DNA of 14,380 bases from Pseudomonadota bacterium (GCA_025351555.1 JANXVS010000321.1:1-14380), one strand, 5' to 3'. Numbered from the stretch's first letter, positions 1 through 7,762 are shown. Notes: generated by a model from the sequence alone, not told the origin. Numbers and translations: made by a program.

Positions 1-1431
1 CTTCAATCCGGCGATGAGTTTGTTGGCAGCTTCCTGCCCGTCGGCGTAAAGCATGCGGCAGTTGTCCTGATAGAACAGCGCGTTCTCGATGCCGGCGAAG
101 CCCGTACCCTTGCCGCGCTTGATCACGATCACCTGCTTGGCGTTGGCGACATCGAGGATCGGCATGCCGTAGATGGGTGAGGACTTGTCAGTCTTGGCGA
201 CCGGATTGACCACGTCGTTCGCGCCGATGACGATGGCGACATCGCAGTTCGGAAATTCCGGATTGACGTCGTCCATATCGGCGATCAGATCGTAGGGTAC
301 GCCGGCTTCGGCGAGCAGCACGTTCATGTGTCCGGGCATGCGGCCAGCCACGGGATGGATCGCGAACTTCACGCTCTTGTCGCGCTTGATCAGTTGCTGC
401 GAAAGCTCCCAGATCTTGTGCTGGGCCTGGGCCACAGCCATGCCATAGCCGGGCACGATGATGATCTTGTCGGCCATGTACAGCAGCGAGGCGGCGTCGT
501 CGGCCTCGATGGGTTTCATCGAACCCTTGATCTCCGCCGCTGCACCGCCGCCGCTGCCGAAGTTGGAGAACAACACATTGCTGATCGAGCGATTCATCGC
601 CTTGGCCATCAGGCGCGTGAGCAGGGTGCCTGCCGCGCCGACAACGATGCCGGCGATGATCAGCGCGACGTTCTGCTGGACGAAGCCCTCGAAGCCGACG
701 GCCAGTCCGGTGAATGCGTTGAACAGCGAAATCACCACCGGCATGTCGGCGCCGCCGATCGGCAAGGTCATCAGCACGCCGAACAGCAGGGCCGCAGCGA
801 AGAACGCGATGATGATGCCCAGATCAATGTGGTGCATCACGGTGAGGCCGTACACGACATAGGCACCCAGCGCCGCGGCGGCGAGAAAGCACAAGCCATT
901 CACCGCCTGCTGACCGGTGAAGCGGAAGGTCTTGTCCATCCAGCCTTGCAGCTTCATGAACGCGATCAGCGAACCGGTGAAGGATACCGAGCCGATCAGT
1001 GCGCCGATCACGGCGAGGCTGACTTGCGACAGGCTACTGTGCGGCATGTACGGCCCGAACTTGGGCCCTTCAGCAAGGGTGGCAAATCCCAACAGGGCAA
1101 TGGCGCCGATCGCGGCCGCCGAACCGCCGCCCATGCCGTTGTACAAGGCAACCATCTGCGGCATCGCAGTCATCGCGACCCTGCGGCCGCTATACCAGGC
1201 AACGGCGCTGGACAAGCCGATCGCAAGAATCATGAGGACGATATTCGACCATGCGAAATTGGCGTGGAAGAAGGTGGCGATGACGGCGAGCAGCACGCCG
1301 ACGCCGGCCCACTGGATACCGCTGCGCGCGGTCACCGGCGAGGACATGCGCTTGATGCCCATGATCAGCAGCACCGCGGCGGCGAAGTAGCTCGCCTGGA
1401 TAGCCAGGGAAATGAGTTGGGCGGTATTCAT
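1..1431 (-). CDS. pntB: NAD(P) transhydrogenase subunit beta, 3' end just outside window
   Basis: This is the membrane and NADP(H)-binding subunit of the proton-translocating transhydrogenase, which reduces NADP+ with NADH using the proton gradient. Reading the minus strand from the ATG at 1431 gives 477 open codons with no stop, so the gene runs off the left edge; the family is about 460-480 residues, so only a few codons are missing. The first ~265 residues are a series of hydrophobic helices. The C-terminal NADP(H) domain shows GYGMAVAQ near residue 325, GRMPGHMNVLLAEA near 360, GANDVVNP near 405 and a late KRGKGTGFAG segment followed by LFYQDN. The ATG overlaps the pntAB stop in an ATGA, which suggests translational coupling. 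The identification is secure; only the exact C-terminus is unseen. Confidence 0.96.
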   Translation of the reverse strand, partial: MNTAQLISLAIQASYFAAAVLLIMGIKRMSSPVTARSGIQWAGVGVLLAVIATFFHANFAWSNIVLMILAIGLSSAVAWYSGRRVAMTAMPQMVALYNGMGGGSAAAIGAIALLGFATLAEGPKFGPYMPHSSLSQVSLAVIGALIGSVSFTGSLIAFMKLQGWMDKTFRFTGQQAVNGLCFLAAAALGAYVVYGLTVMHHIDLGIIIAFFAAALLFGVLMTLPIGGADMPVVISLFNAFTGLAVGFEGFVQQNVALIIAGIVVGAAGTLLTRLMAKAMNRSISNVLFSNFGSGGGAAAEIKGSMKPIEADDAASLLYMADKIIIVPGYGMAVAQAQHKIWELSQQLIKRDKSVKFAIHPVAGRMPGHMNVLLAEAGVPYDLIADMDDVNPEFPNCDVAIVIGANDVVNPVAKTDKSSPIYGMPILDVANAKQVIVIKRGKGTGFAGIENALFYQDNCRMLYADGQEAANKLIAGLK

Positions 1432-1748
1432 GCCTTGGCCCCCGTTGAATTGGAGCCGGGTTTCTTGCTGGATTTGAACATCTCAAGCATGCGCTCAGTC
1501 ACGACGTAACCGCCGGCCGCGTTGCCGGCGCCGAGAAACACGCCGATAAAGCCGATGACTTTGGCGACGGTGTCGTCGGGCCCGGCTTCACCGAGCGCGA
1601 CCATCGCGCCGACCAGGACGATGCCATGGACGAAATTCGATCCCGACATCAGCGGCGTATGCAGGATCACCGGCACGCGCGAGATGATCTCGTGGCCGGT
1701 GAAGGCGGCGAGCATGAAAAGGTATAGAGCCAGGAATCCGTCGATCAT
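1428..1748 (-). CDS. pntAB: NAD(P) transhydrogenase subunit alpha part 2 (membrane part)
   Basis: This small membrane subunit carries the transmembrane helices that are fused to the C-terminus of PntA in E. coli but are separate in the three-subunit enzymes, as in Rhodospirillum rubrum. The 106-residue protein starts MIDGFLALYLFML and has about three hydrophobic segments (residues ~3-20, ~35-55 and ~65-85), with the family motif HTPLMSGSN between the first two. A longer reading starting near 1841 exists, but it would lie inside pntAA and its extra residues are not membrane-like. The ATG at 1748 overlaps the pntAA stop as ATGA and the stop overlaps the pntB start in the same way. The three genes are therefore one tightly coupled operon. 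The short polar tail (KSSKKPGSNSTG) is not conserved to my knowledge. Confidence 0.95.
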   Translation of the reverse strand: MIDGFLALYLFMLAAFTGHEIISRVPVILHTPLMSGSNFVHGIVLVGAMVALGEAGPDDTVAKVIGFIGVFLGAGNAAGGYVVTERMLEMFKSSKKPGSNSTGAKA

Positions 1749-2881
1749 GGCTGCGCTCCTTCGACCAGCTGTTTGGTGGGTTCGTGCTTGATCTGGCCCG
1801 CATGCGTCACGCAGGTCTTGGCGATCAGCTCGTCGTCCCAATCCAGATTCAAGTCGCCGTCCTTGATGCTTAATTCAAGAAAATTATACAAATTCTTCGA
1901 ATACAGTTCGCTCGCGTGGATCGGCGTGGTCGCCGCGAGATTGACTGGACCGATCACGGTCACACCATTCGCAGTCGTCACAGTTTTTCCGGGTTCGGTC
2001 ACCTCGCAGTTGCCGCCGGTTTCCGCGGCGATATCCACAATCACCGAACCGGGCTTCATGCCCGCTACCATTGCGGCCGTGATGATCCGCGGCGCTTTGC
2101 GCCCCGGCACCGCAGCGGTGGTGACGATCACGTCGACGCCCTTGATGTGCTCGGCCAGCGCGGCCTGCTGCTGGGCGCGTTCTTCGGGCGTCAATTCGCG
2201 CGCGTAACCGCCGGCGCCGGCGGCGCTGACGCCGAGCTCGACATATTTGGCGCCGAGCGACTGGATTTGCTCCTTGGTTTCCGGGCGCACGTCGAAGCCT
2301 TCGACCTGGCCGCCGAGACGGCGCGCGGTGGCAATCGCCTGCAGGCCGGCGACGCCGGCGCCGATGATCAGCACCTTGGATGGTCGAACTGTTCCGGCCG
2401 CGGTGGTGAGCATCGGAAAGAATTTCGGCGAAGCCTCGGCCGCGATCAGCACCGCCTTGTAACCGGCGATATTGGCCTGCGAGGACAGCACATCCATCGC
2501 CTGCGCACGCGTCGTGCGCGGCAGCAGTTCCATTGCGAAGCTCGTGATCTTGTGATCGCGCAGCGCCTTGATGCGCTCCGGCGCCAGATGCGGCGACAGA
2601 TATCCAATCGTCACCGCGCCTTCTTTCAGCGCCGCAATCTCTTCCAGAGTCGGCGGCTGCACCGTCAGCAACACGTCGGCGCGACCGAGCGTGCTGCGCG
2701 CATCCACTGCCACCTCGGTGTCTTTGTAAGACGCGTCGGGGAAACTCGCCGCATCGCCGGCGCCATGCTCGATCAACAGATTGACCGCCTTGGCCTTGAG
2801 TTTCTTCGCCACGTCGGGCGTCAGCGCCACGCGGCGCTCGCCAGGTAGCGTCTCGCGCACCACGCCTATGGTAATCGCCAT
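1745..2881 (-). CDS. pntAA: NAD(P) transhydrogenase subunit alpha part 1 (NAD-binding part)
   Basis: This is the soluble NAD(H)-binding domain I of the proton-translocating transhydrogenase, related to alanine dehydrogenase. The 378-residue protein begins MAITIGVVRET, the usual family start. It has the PRTTRAQAMD loop at 121-130, followed by LSSQANIAGYKAV, and a Rossmann nucleotide motif GAGVAGLQA at 174-182 ending in the acidic GFDVRPE (195-201). GPVNLAATTPIHAS near 311-324 is also typical. It ends before any membrane helix, as expected for a split alpha subunit. A strong Shine-Dalgarno (GGGAGGG, 2892-2886) lies four bases before the ATG, which fixes the start. It is the first gene of the pnt operon and is divergent from the nitroreductase gene across a 105-bp gap. 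Confidence 0.97.
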   Translation of the reverse strand: MAITIGVVRETLPGERRVALTPDVAKKLKAKAVNLLIEHGAGDAASFPDASYKDTEVAVDARSTLGRADVLLTVQPPTLEEIAALKEGAVTIGYLSPHLAPERIKALRDHKITSFAMELLPRTTRAQAMDVLSSQANIAGYKAVLIAAEASPKFFPMLTTAAGTVRPSKVLIIGAGVAGLQAIATARRLGGQVEGFDVRPETKEQIQSLGAKYVELGVSAAGAGGYARELTPEERAQQQAALAEHIKGVDVIVTTAAVPGRKAPRIITAAMVAGMKPGSVIVDIAAETGGNCEVTEPGKTVTTANGVTVIGPVNLAATTPIHASELYSKNLYNFLELSIKDGDLNLDWDDELIAKTCVTHAGQIKHEPTKQLVEGAQP

Positions 2882-2925
2882 GAATCCCTCCCGATCGTGC
2901 GATACGAAGAGCGTGATGCTAGCCG

Positions 2926-2947
2926 AGCTTGCGGATTCCCGCTAGCT
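2926..2947. promoter_or_regulatory. Interrupted dyad in the pntAA/nitroreductase divergent region
   Basis: In the 105-bp gap between the divergent pntAA and nitroreductase genes there is a near-perfect dyad. The arms are AGCT-T-GCGG (2926-2934) and CCGC-T-AGCT (2939-2947), separated by the loop ATTC and broken only by one T/T mismatch. Two GCTAGC hexamers (2918-2923 and 2941-2946) lie 23 bp apart and overlap it. The position between divergent promoters fits an operator for a dimeric regulator, but no regulator is identified and I could not place convincing -10 and -35 boxes. The symmetry is seen; the function is inferred. Confidence 0.3.
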
Positions 2948-2986
2948 GTTATGCTGCGCCTCCGTAAAAAGCCTCGTGAATGCAGC

Positions 2987-3556
2987 ATGGATTCTCTGGA
3001 TTTTCTCAACGCCCGCCGTTCGACTCCCGCGCGTCAACTCGGGGATCCGGGGCCTGACGCAACCCAGCTGGAACAACTGCTGTCCGCAGCGATCCGCGTT
3101 CCCGATCATGGCAAGCTCACACCCTGGCGGTTGCTGCTGATCCGTGGCGACGCGCGCGCGCGACTTGGCAAGGCTCTGGCCGAAATCCACCATCGCAAAG
3201 AGCCTGATGTCGCCGACTCGGCACTGACCAAGGATCGCGAGCGTTACAGCTTCGCTCCGGTCGTCGTCGCGGTGATCGCGCGGATCGATCCACAGCACGC
3301 GAAAATCCCGGCGCAGGAACAACTGCTGTCCGCCGGCTGCGTCGCTTACAACTTGCTGCTCGGCGCGCAGGCGCTGGGCTTCGCCGCGCAATGGCTGACC
3401 GGCTGGGCGGCCTACGATGTCGACGCAGCGACGCTTTTTAGACTTTCTCCACAAGAGCGCATTGTAGCATTTGTTCACATTGGTACAGCTAACGAAGCAG
3501 CACCGGAGCGTACACGGCCGGATCTGGTGACGTTAGTCAGTGAATGGCGTGGTTGA
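2987..3556 (+). CDS. Nitroreductase family protein, YdjA-like
   Basis: This is a small FMN-dependent oxidoreductase of the nitroreductase superfamily, most like E. coli YdjA; the physiological substrate is not known to me. The 189-residue protein begins MDSLDFLNARRSTP, matching the MDALELLINRRS start of YdjA. It has the phosphate/FMN-binding RRS motif at residues 10-12, RVPDHGKLTPWR at 37-48 (YdjA has RAPDHKSMQPWR) and the EQLLSAGCVAYNLLLGAQALGF helix region near 111-132. An upstream ATG at 2897 in the same frame would add 30 residues without family similarity, so 2987 is preferred. The gene ends seven bases before the ATG chosen for the exonuclease and overlaps that gene's alternative GTG start at 3540, so the two are probably co-transcribed. 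Confidence 0.88.
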   Translation: MDSLDFLNARRSTPARQLGDPGPDATQLEQLLSAAIRVPDHGKLTPWRLLLIRGDARARLGKALAEIHHRKEPDVADSALTKDRERYSFAPVVVAVIARIDPQHAKIPAQEQLLSAGCVAYNLLLGAQALGFAAQWLTGWAAYDVDAATLFRLSPQERIVAFVHIGTANEAAPERTRPDLVTLVSEWRG

Positions 3557-3563
3557 GTCGGAA

Positions 3564-4457
3564 ATGCAACCGACGCTGCATCTGATCGACGCCAGCCTGT
3601 ATATTTTTCGCGCCTGGCACGCGGTGCCGATGGAATTCCAAGACAACGAAGGCGCGCCGGTGAACGCCGTCTATGGTTTCACCCGCTTTCTCTGCGATTT
3701 TCTCGAACGCACCAAACCAACGCACACCGTGGTCGCATTCGACGAGTCGCTGACCAGCTCGTTCCGCAATGCAATCTATCCGGAATACAAGGCCAATCGC
3801 GAACTGCCGCCGGCAGAACTGTCAGTCCAGTTCGCGTATTGCAAACGCATCGCCGCGGCGCTCGGCTTGTGCGTGCTCGCCGATGCGCATTACGAAGCCG
3901 ACGACCTGATCGGCAGCGCGGTCGTGGCGTCGCGCACGCACGGGTTTCGTTCCGTGATCGTCTCGGCAGACAAGGATTTCGGGCAGTTGATTTGTGAACA
4001 AGATGAACAATGGGATTTTTCACGCGACCTGCGCTGGGATCAGCACGGCGTCAAGAAGCGCCTCGGCGTGCGTCCGGATCAGGTTGCCGATTACCTGGCC
4101 CTGAATGGCGATGCGATCGACAATATTCCGGGTGTGCCCGGCGTCGGCGCCAAGACCGCAGCAAGTCTGCTCGCGCATTTCGATACCCTCGATGCGCTGT
4201 ACGCACGCATCGAGGAAGTGCCGTATCTGCGCCTGCGCGGCGCGGGCCAGGTTTATGTCCGACTCAAGCAATACCGCGAGCAGGCGATGCTCAGTCGCGC
4301 CTTGACCGGCATCGCCCTGGATGCGCCGGTGCCAATAACCATCGAGGCGTTGGCATGGGCGGCGCCGGATCTGGCCGAACTTGATGTGTTGCTTGAGCGG
4401 CTGCGTTTCGGTCCGCTCACGCGCTCGCGCTGCCGCGCCTTGCGCGCGGCGAGCTGA
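3564..4457 (+). CDS. 5'-3' exonuclease / flap endonuclease (ExoIX or Pol I N-domain type)
   Basis: This is a stand-alone structure-specific 5' nuclease of the FEN family, like the 5' nuclease domain of DNA polymerase I or E. coli Xni, acting in DNA repair and Okazaki fragment processing. From the ATG at 3564 it is 297 residues. All the metal-binding acids expected for an active FEN appear present: D9 (HLIDAS), D60 (AFDES), E111/D113/D114 (YEADDLIG), D136/D138 (SADKDFG) and D183/D186 (NGDAIDNIPG). The substrate arch motif FRNAIYPEYKANRE is at 67-80 and the helix-3-turn-helix GVPGVGAKTAASLL near 190-203. An in-frame GTG at 3540 would add eight residues and overlap the nitroreductase gene; I prefer the ATG. 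It converges on the beta-propeller gene with an 18-bp gap and no evident terminator. Confidence 0.9.
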   Translation: MQPTLHLIDASLYIFRAWHAVPMEFQDNEGAPVNAVYGFTRFLCDFLERTKPTHTVVAFDESLTSSFRNAIYPEYKANRELPPAELSVQFAYCKRIAAALGLCVLADAHYEADDLIGSAVVASRTHGFRSVIVSADKDFGQLICEQDEQWDFSRDLRWDQHGVKKRLGVRPDQVADYLALNGDAIDNIPGVPGVGAKTAASLLAHFDTLDALYARIEEVPYLRLRGAGQVYVRLKQYREQAMLSRALTGIALDAPVPITIEALAWAAPDLAELDVLLERLRFGPLTRSRCRALRAAS

Positions 4458-4475
4458 GTCGCGACATCATCCCAT

Positions 4476-5978
4476 TCAGTGCTTGTCGTCGCCGGCCGGT
4501 GGCCTTGTAGCGTCAGTTGCGGCCTTGGCCGGCGGCTTGCGTACATCGCCCGGTTTTGCCACGCCGATAGGGCCGATATCGGTACCCACGCCGTTCTGAC
4601 CCCAGGCGAATCGCAGATTGCTGCGGAACACGCGCACCGGTTCAAGCTGCGTCGGGTCGGTGAGTACGCCGTTGCCGTCGTACAGCGCATTCTGGCGATT
4701 TGCGACAAAGTATAAACCGTCGTCCGCCACGGCACCTTGGCCGAGGTCGGCGAATGCCGGTTGCGCCACGTCCAGCGGCATGGCGCCGGCAATACTGCGG
4801 CCATCCGTCGACAACTTCAGGCGCATGACCCGGCGCGGCACCATGCCACCCTCGATGGCGACGAGATTGCCGTCGTACCAATACAGGCCATTGATACCAC
4901 CAAGCACCAATTTCGAGGAGTTGTAGGCGAGTTCAAAGGCCACGGATTTGGTCAGGTCGAAGCCGAAAATGCCCATCGCAAAATCGGCCAGATACAGGGT
5001 ATTGCCGTCGTCGGATAGTGCGAGCGCGCGAATGCCGGTCAGACGTGGATTCGACGTAAGCAACTTCAGCGCGCCGCCATCGAGCCTGTAGATTTCCCGG
5101 CGTGCGCCGTCGGCGGCGTAGACCTGGCCGTCCTTGCCGACGGCAAGGCTGTTCAAAATGTGCGCACCGCCACTTTGCGGCAAAATATACTTGTGCGATA
5201 GTTTACCCGAGGCCAGATCGAACTCGAACACACCGGCCTGACCGGCATTGTCCTTGTCGAAGCCTTTGTATTTCGGCGAGGCCGAACTGGCCACGTAGAG
5301 CTTGCCATGTGCGGCATCGATGCCGAGCCCATCCACGCCCCACAGACCATTGCTGGCGTCGGCAATGATAAAGTCCGTGAGCTTGCCAGTGTCATCAGCT
5401 AGCTGGATCGTACCCGCACGCGCGCTGCCGACGAGGAACTGTTTGCGTTTTGCGTCCCACGCCAGCGCGTCAAACAGGTAATCGCCCTTGGGCAACTCGA
5501 ACGCGACCTTGCCTTCACCGAACTGCTTGGCGTTGACCTGCAAGTTGGCGACGATGTAATCCCACACTTTGGTGCCATGGATCGGATCGAAGCGCGGGTC
5601 CTTGGCGATGTCGTAGCCAAAACCCTGGATCTGCATATGCATCAGGGTGTCATAGGCATGGGTCTTGTCATCGACCTTCGCGTACGCCATCGCCAGTTGC
5701 AGCTTCAGGTCGCCGGAATTGGGCATCAGTTCGGACACGCGCGCCAAGGTCCATGTGAAGCGCTGCATGTCGTGCTGTGAGTTATACAATTGCGCAAGAC
5801 GCGACAATGCGGCGACATCGTGTGACTGTTTGATCTGTTCCTCGGTCAGCGCCTCGGCCTTCTGTGCCATGGTGGGCTGCGTCGATGCGGTCGGTTTGGC
5901 GGCAGCCTTGTCTTGCGCGCTCGCCGCCACGCACAGCGGCGCCAACAGGCTCAGCAGAAGCCAGGATTGAATTTTCAT
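4476..5978 (-). CDS. Secreted protein with TPR-like N-terminus and beta-propeller (SMP-30/NHL-like)
   Basis: I do not recognise a named family. The 500-residue protein begins with a Sec signal peptide (MKIQSWLLLSLLAPLCVAASA, likely cut before QDKAA), so it should be periplasmic or exported; the Cys at 16 is not in a lipobox. Residues ~40-150 form amphipathic helices like tetratricopeptide repeats (SRLAQLYNSQHD, KLQLAMAYAKVDD, YDTLMHM). From ~165 on there are repeated beta-rich blades with motifs such as GLGIDAAHGKLYVAS, LNSLAVGKDGQVYAADG, RALALSDDGNTLYLADF and INGLYWYDGNLVAIEG. This is the pattern of a six-bladed SMP-30/gluconolactonase or NHL propeller. The tail is low-complexity and Pro/Ala/Asp-rich. 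A weak Shine-Dalgarno (AAGG) precedes the ATG. It could be a lactonase, a sensor or a binding scaffold. Confidence 0.8.
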   Translation of the reverse strand: MKIQSWLLLSLLAPLCVAASAQDKAAAKPTASTQPTMAQKAEALTEEQIKQSHDVAALSRLAQLYNSQHDMQRFTWTLARVSELMPNSGDLKLQLAMAYAKVDDKTHAYDTLMHMQIQGFGYDIAKDPRFDPIHGTKVWDYIVANLQVNAKQFGEGKVAFELPKGDYLFDALAWDAKRKQFLVGSARAGTIQLADDTGKLTDFIIADASNGLWGVDGLGIDAAHGKLYVASSASPKYKGFDKDNAGQAGVFEFDLASGKLSHKYILPQSGGAHILNSLAVGKDGQVYAADGARREIYRLDGGALKLLTSNPRLTGIRALALSDDGNTLYLADFAMGIFGFDLTKSVAFELAYNSSKLVLGGINGLYWYDGNLVAIEGGMVPRRVMRLKLSTDGRSIAGAMPLDVAQPAFADLGQGAVADDGLYFVANRQNALYDGNGVLTDPTQLEPVRVFRSNLRFAWGQNGVGTDIGPIGVAKPGDVRKPPAKAATDATRPPAGDDKH

Positions 5979-6103
5979 ACGGATAACCTTGAAGATGGCG
6001 GACGGGATAAGACCGTGAACCGGCGGCGAAGTTTCGCAGTGTTGTGCAACGGACGCACGATGGAACCGGTATTATTTCACACTTCACGCAGCGGCCCAGT
6101 CCA
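5979..6103. promoter_or_regulatory. Divergent promoter region, beta-propeller gene / NUDIX gene
   Basis: This is the longest gene-free stretch in the window (125 bp) and must contain both divergent promoters. On the plus strand a -10-like TATTAT (6070-6075, five of six to consensus) lies 28 bases before the NUDIX ATG, but no good -35 sits 16-18 bases upstream. Two short dyads are adjacent: GCGAA-GT-TTCGC (6026-6037) and GTTG-TG-CAAC (6041-6050). They could be regulator sites or chance. No clear promoter is visible on the minus strand. Confidence 0.35.
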
Positions 6104-6646
6104 ATGACGACAACCGAAACCTTGTTTGCCGGCCGCTGGCTGCGCCTGATGCGGCGTGGGCGATGGGAATTCGCCGAACGCACCAATCCCGGCGGTGGCG
6201 TGATCATCATCGCGATCACGCCGGCCAATTGTGTGCTGTTCGTCGAGCAATGGCGTGAGGCGGTGCGCGGCAAGACTATCGAGATGCCGGCGGGTCTGAT
6301 CGGCGATCTGGCCGGCAATGCCAAGGAATCGGCGATCGCTGCGGCCGCACGCGAACTCACCGAGGAAACCGGCTATCGCGCCGGACGCATCGAATTCCTC
6401 ATGGCAGGCCCGTCATCGGCTGGCATGAGCAACGAGATAATCGCTTTCGTGCGTGCGCACGACCTGGTGCGCGAACATGCCGGTGGCGGCGATGCAACAG
6501 AAAATATCCTTGTCCACGAGATCCCGCTTGCCAATGCGGCCGCGTGGCTGCTCGGCAAATCGCGCGAAGGCTATTCGATCGATCCGAAACTTTTCGCGGG
6601 GTTGTATTTCATCGACCACACGCCGACGTTGTTCAATGCAACGTAA
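6104..6646 (+). CDS. NUDIX hydrolase, ADP-ribose pyrophosphatase-like
   Basis: This is a cytoplasmic NUDIX hydrolase, probably cleaving ADP-ribose or another nucleoside diphosphate derivative into nucleoside monophosphate and a phosphorylated product. The chosen start (ATG 6104) gives 180 residues beginning MTTTETLFAGRWL; an upstream ATG at 6044 would add 20 unlikely residues. The protein has the FVEQWREAVRG strand and the EMPAGLIGD lead-in seen in NudF-type enzymes. The catalytic helix is ESAIAAAARELTEETGY, which fits the core E-x7-RE-U-x-EE-x-G-U. Relative to E. coli NudF, the loop between PAG and the first Glu of the box is about four residues longer. AGPSSAGMSNEIIAFVRA follows as the usual beta strand and substrate loop. 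It converges on the MAPEG gene with a 14-bp overlap of the coding ends. Confidence 0.88.
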   Translation: MTTTETLFAGRWLRLMRRGRWEFAERTNPGGGVIIIAITPANCVLFVEQWREAVRGKTIEMPAGLIGDLAGNAKESAIAAAARELTEETGYRAGRIEFLMAGPSSAGMSNEIIAFVRAHDLVREHAGGGDATENILVHEIPLANAAAWLLGKSREGYSIDPKLFAGLYFIDHTPTLFNAT

Positions 6647-7037
6647 TCACCGTCCAACCGATCCATTGCCACAACAGCAGCAGCGCCATCGCCAACAGCA
6701 CGGCAAAAGTCAGCACGACACCGACCATGCGGCCGGGCGAGATGCCGCCATGCCGCGAGACACCCCAGGCGTGCGCGAGGCGCGCGAAGATCAGCACGAT
6801 GCCGAAGACGTGCAGCAACAGCGGGACGGTCTGGTTGAGTTCAAGCAACAGCAGTAGGATCAGCCCGAACGGAAGATATTCGATCGCATTGCCATGCGCA
6901 CGGATGCGCTTGCGCAACTCGCCGTCATCGCCATCGCCAAGGCCGATCTTGTGCCTGCGCCGATAAGCGATAACACGCGCTGCCAGGACGAGAATCAGCA
7001 CTGTGGCCAGTGCGGCATACAGGCCGGTAATACGCAT
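6633..7037 (-). CDS. MAPEG family membrane protein, YecN-like
   Basis: This is a four-helix inner-membrane protein of the MAPEG superfamily (eicosanoid and glutathione metabolism; microsomal glutathione transferases in eukaryotes). It resembles E. coli YecN, whose activity is not known to me. The 134-residue length fits the family. The signature RIRAHGNAIEYLPFGL near residues 44-59 matches the RIHGNAVEYIPIAI of YecN, and the hydrophobic segments are at ~4-24, ~55-70, ~75-90 and ~108-130. A strong Shine-Dalgarno (GGGGAGA, just upstream of the ATG) fixes the start. It is the last gene of the minus-strand run that starts at rsmD, 30 bp after the TMEM43-like gene, and its 3' end overlaps the convergent NUDIX gene by 14 bp. 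Confidence 0.88.
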   Translation of the reverse strand: MRITGLYAALATVLILVLAARVIAYRRRHKIGLGDGDDGELRKRIRAHGNAIEYLPFGLILLLLLELNQTVPLLLHVFGIVLIFARLAHAWGVSRHGGISPGRMVGVVLTFAVLLAMALLLLWQWIGWTVITLH

Positions 7038-7067
7038 GTGCTCTCCCCTTGTCGAAACGCCAGAGTT

Positions 7068-7760
7068 TCAGTTCATCACCAGCTTCGCGCCGCGCTGCAC
7101 GCCGGTCAAGATTGCGCTACCAACGGGCACGATATGATAGCTGACGCGCACGATGCCGACCTTGGGTTGTGTGGGATCTCCACCCGCGTACAAGGCACCG
7201 CCTGCCTCGCTGAAACTGGCCGCCAGATTCGGCGGCAAGTCCGCAACATGGACTGGGAAGTCGATCGCCTTGAGTTGCGCCACAGCCAGTTCGGCATCGA
7301 CCGCATACGCGCCCAGCCGGATTTCGCTGGCGTGGAAACGCGCGTCCGCCAATCGTTGTGACGGGTTTTCGTGGCCGCCCGGGCGGTGGAACTTGCGCGA
7401 ATCGATTGCCACATCCGACCAAACCGTCGTGTACGCACAATCGGCGCTGGCGCAGTTCTCCTGCCACTGGAACATTTCCACTTTGCGAAAAAGTATCGCC
7501 GCGTCGGCACCAATGCCGAATTGTTCATCGCGAGGTGGTTTGCCGATTTCGAGTTTCCCGGAAATCTTCACGTGCCGGCCTTCGTTGGCCGAATCGATGC
7601 GCTCGGCCGCTGCGTTGACAGGCGCAATCTGGTCGATGATCACTTCGTTGAATCGATGGTTCAGACGCTGATAACCAACCCAAGCTGCCGCTGCGACAAC
7701 TACAATCGCCACAGCGATGATCGAATTTCGTTTGCGCGATATCCGCTTGCGCCGCGCCAT
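7068..7760 (-). CDS. TMEM43 family protein lacking the C-terminal membrane helices
   Basis: I identify this as a TMEM43/LUMA-family protein from several matching motifs. RKVEMFQWQE (92-101) aligns with RVEYCQW of human TMEM43. TTVWSDVAIDSRKFHRPGGHENPS (110-133) aligns with the W-S-x-x-x-x-S-x-x-F...HKNPS stretch. GIVRVSYHIVP and the final GVQRGAKLV align with GDLRVSF and ARQRGDQLV. The function in bacteria is unknown to me. There is a basic N-terminus (MARRKRISRKRN) and one membrane helix at ~13-29, then a large soluble domain probably facing the periplasm. Family members I know continue after the QRG motif into several C-terminal membrane helices; this 230-residue protein stops eight residues after QRG. 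The start lies two bases after the upstream hydrolase stop, so the two are coupled. Confidence 0.78.
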   Translation of the reverse strand: MARRKRISRKRNSIIAVAIVVVAAAAWVGYQRLNHRFNEVIIDQIAPVNAAAERIDSANEGRHVKISGKLEIGKPPRDEQFGIGADAAILFRKVEMFQWQENCASADCAYTTVWSDVAIDSRKFHRPGGHENPSQRLADARFHASEIRLGAYAVDAELAVAQLKAIDFPVHVADLPPNLAASFSEAGGALYAGGDPTQPKVGIVRVSYHIVPVGSAILTGVQRGAKLVMN

Positions 7761-7762
7761 GC

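Noticed and set aside
328..1509. Long open frame (393 codons) on the plus strand across pntB
   Set aside because: It is a shadow of pntB: the translation is rich in His, Arg, Gln and Asp with no domain pattern, while the minus-strand reading matches PntB throughout.
4458..4475. Terminator between the convergent exonuclease and beta-propeller genes
   Set aside because: The gap is 18 bases with no stem followed by a T-tract on either strand.
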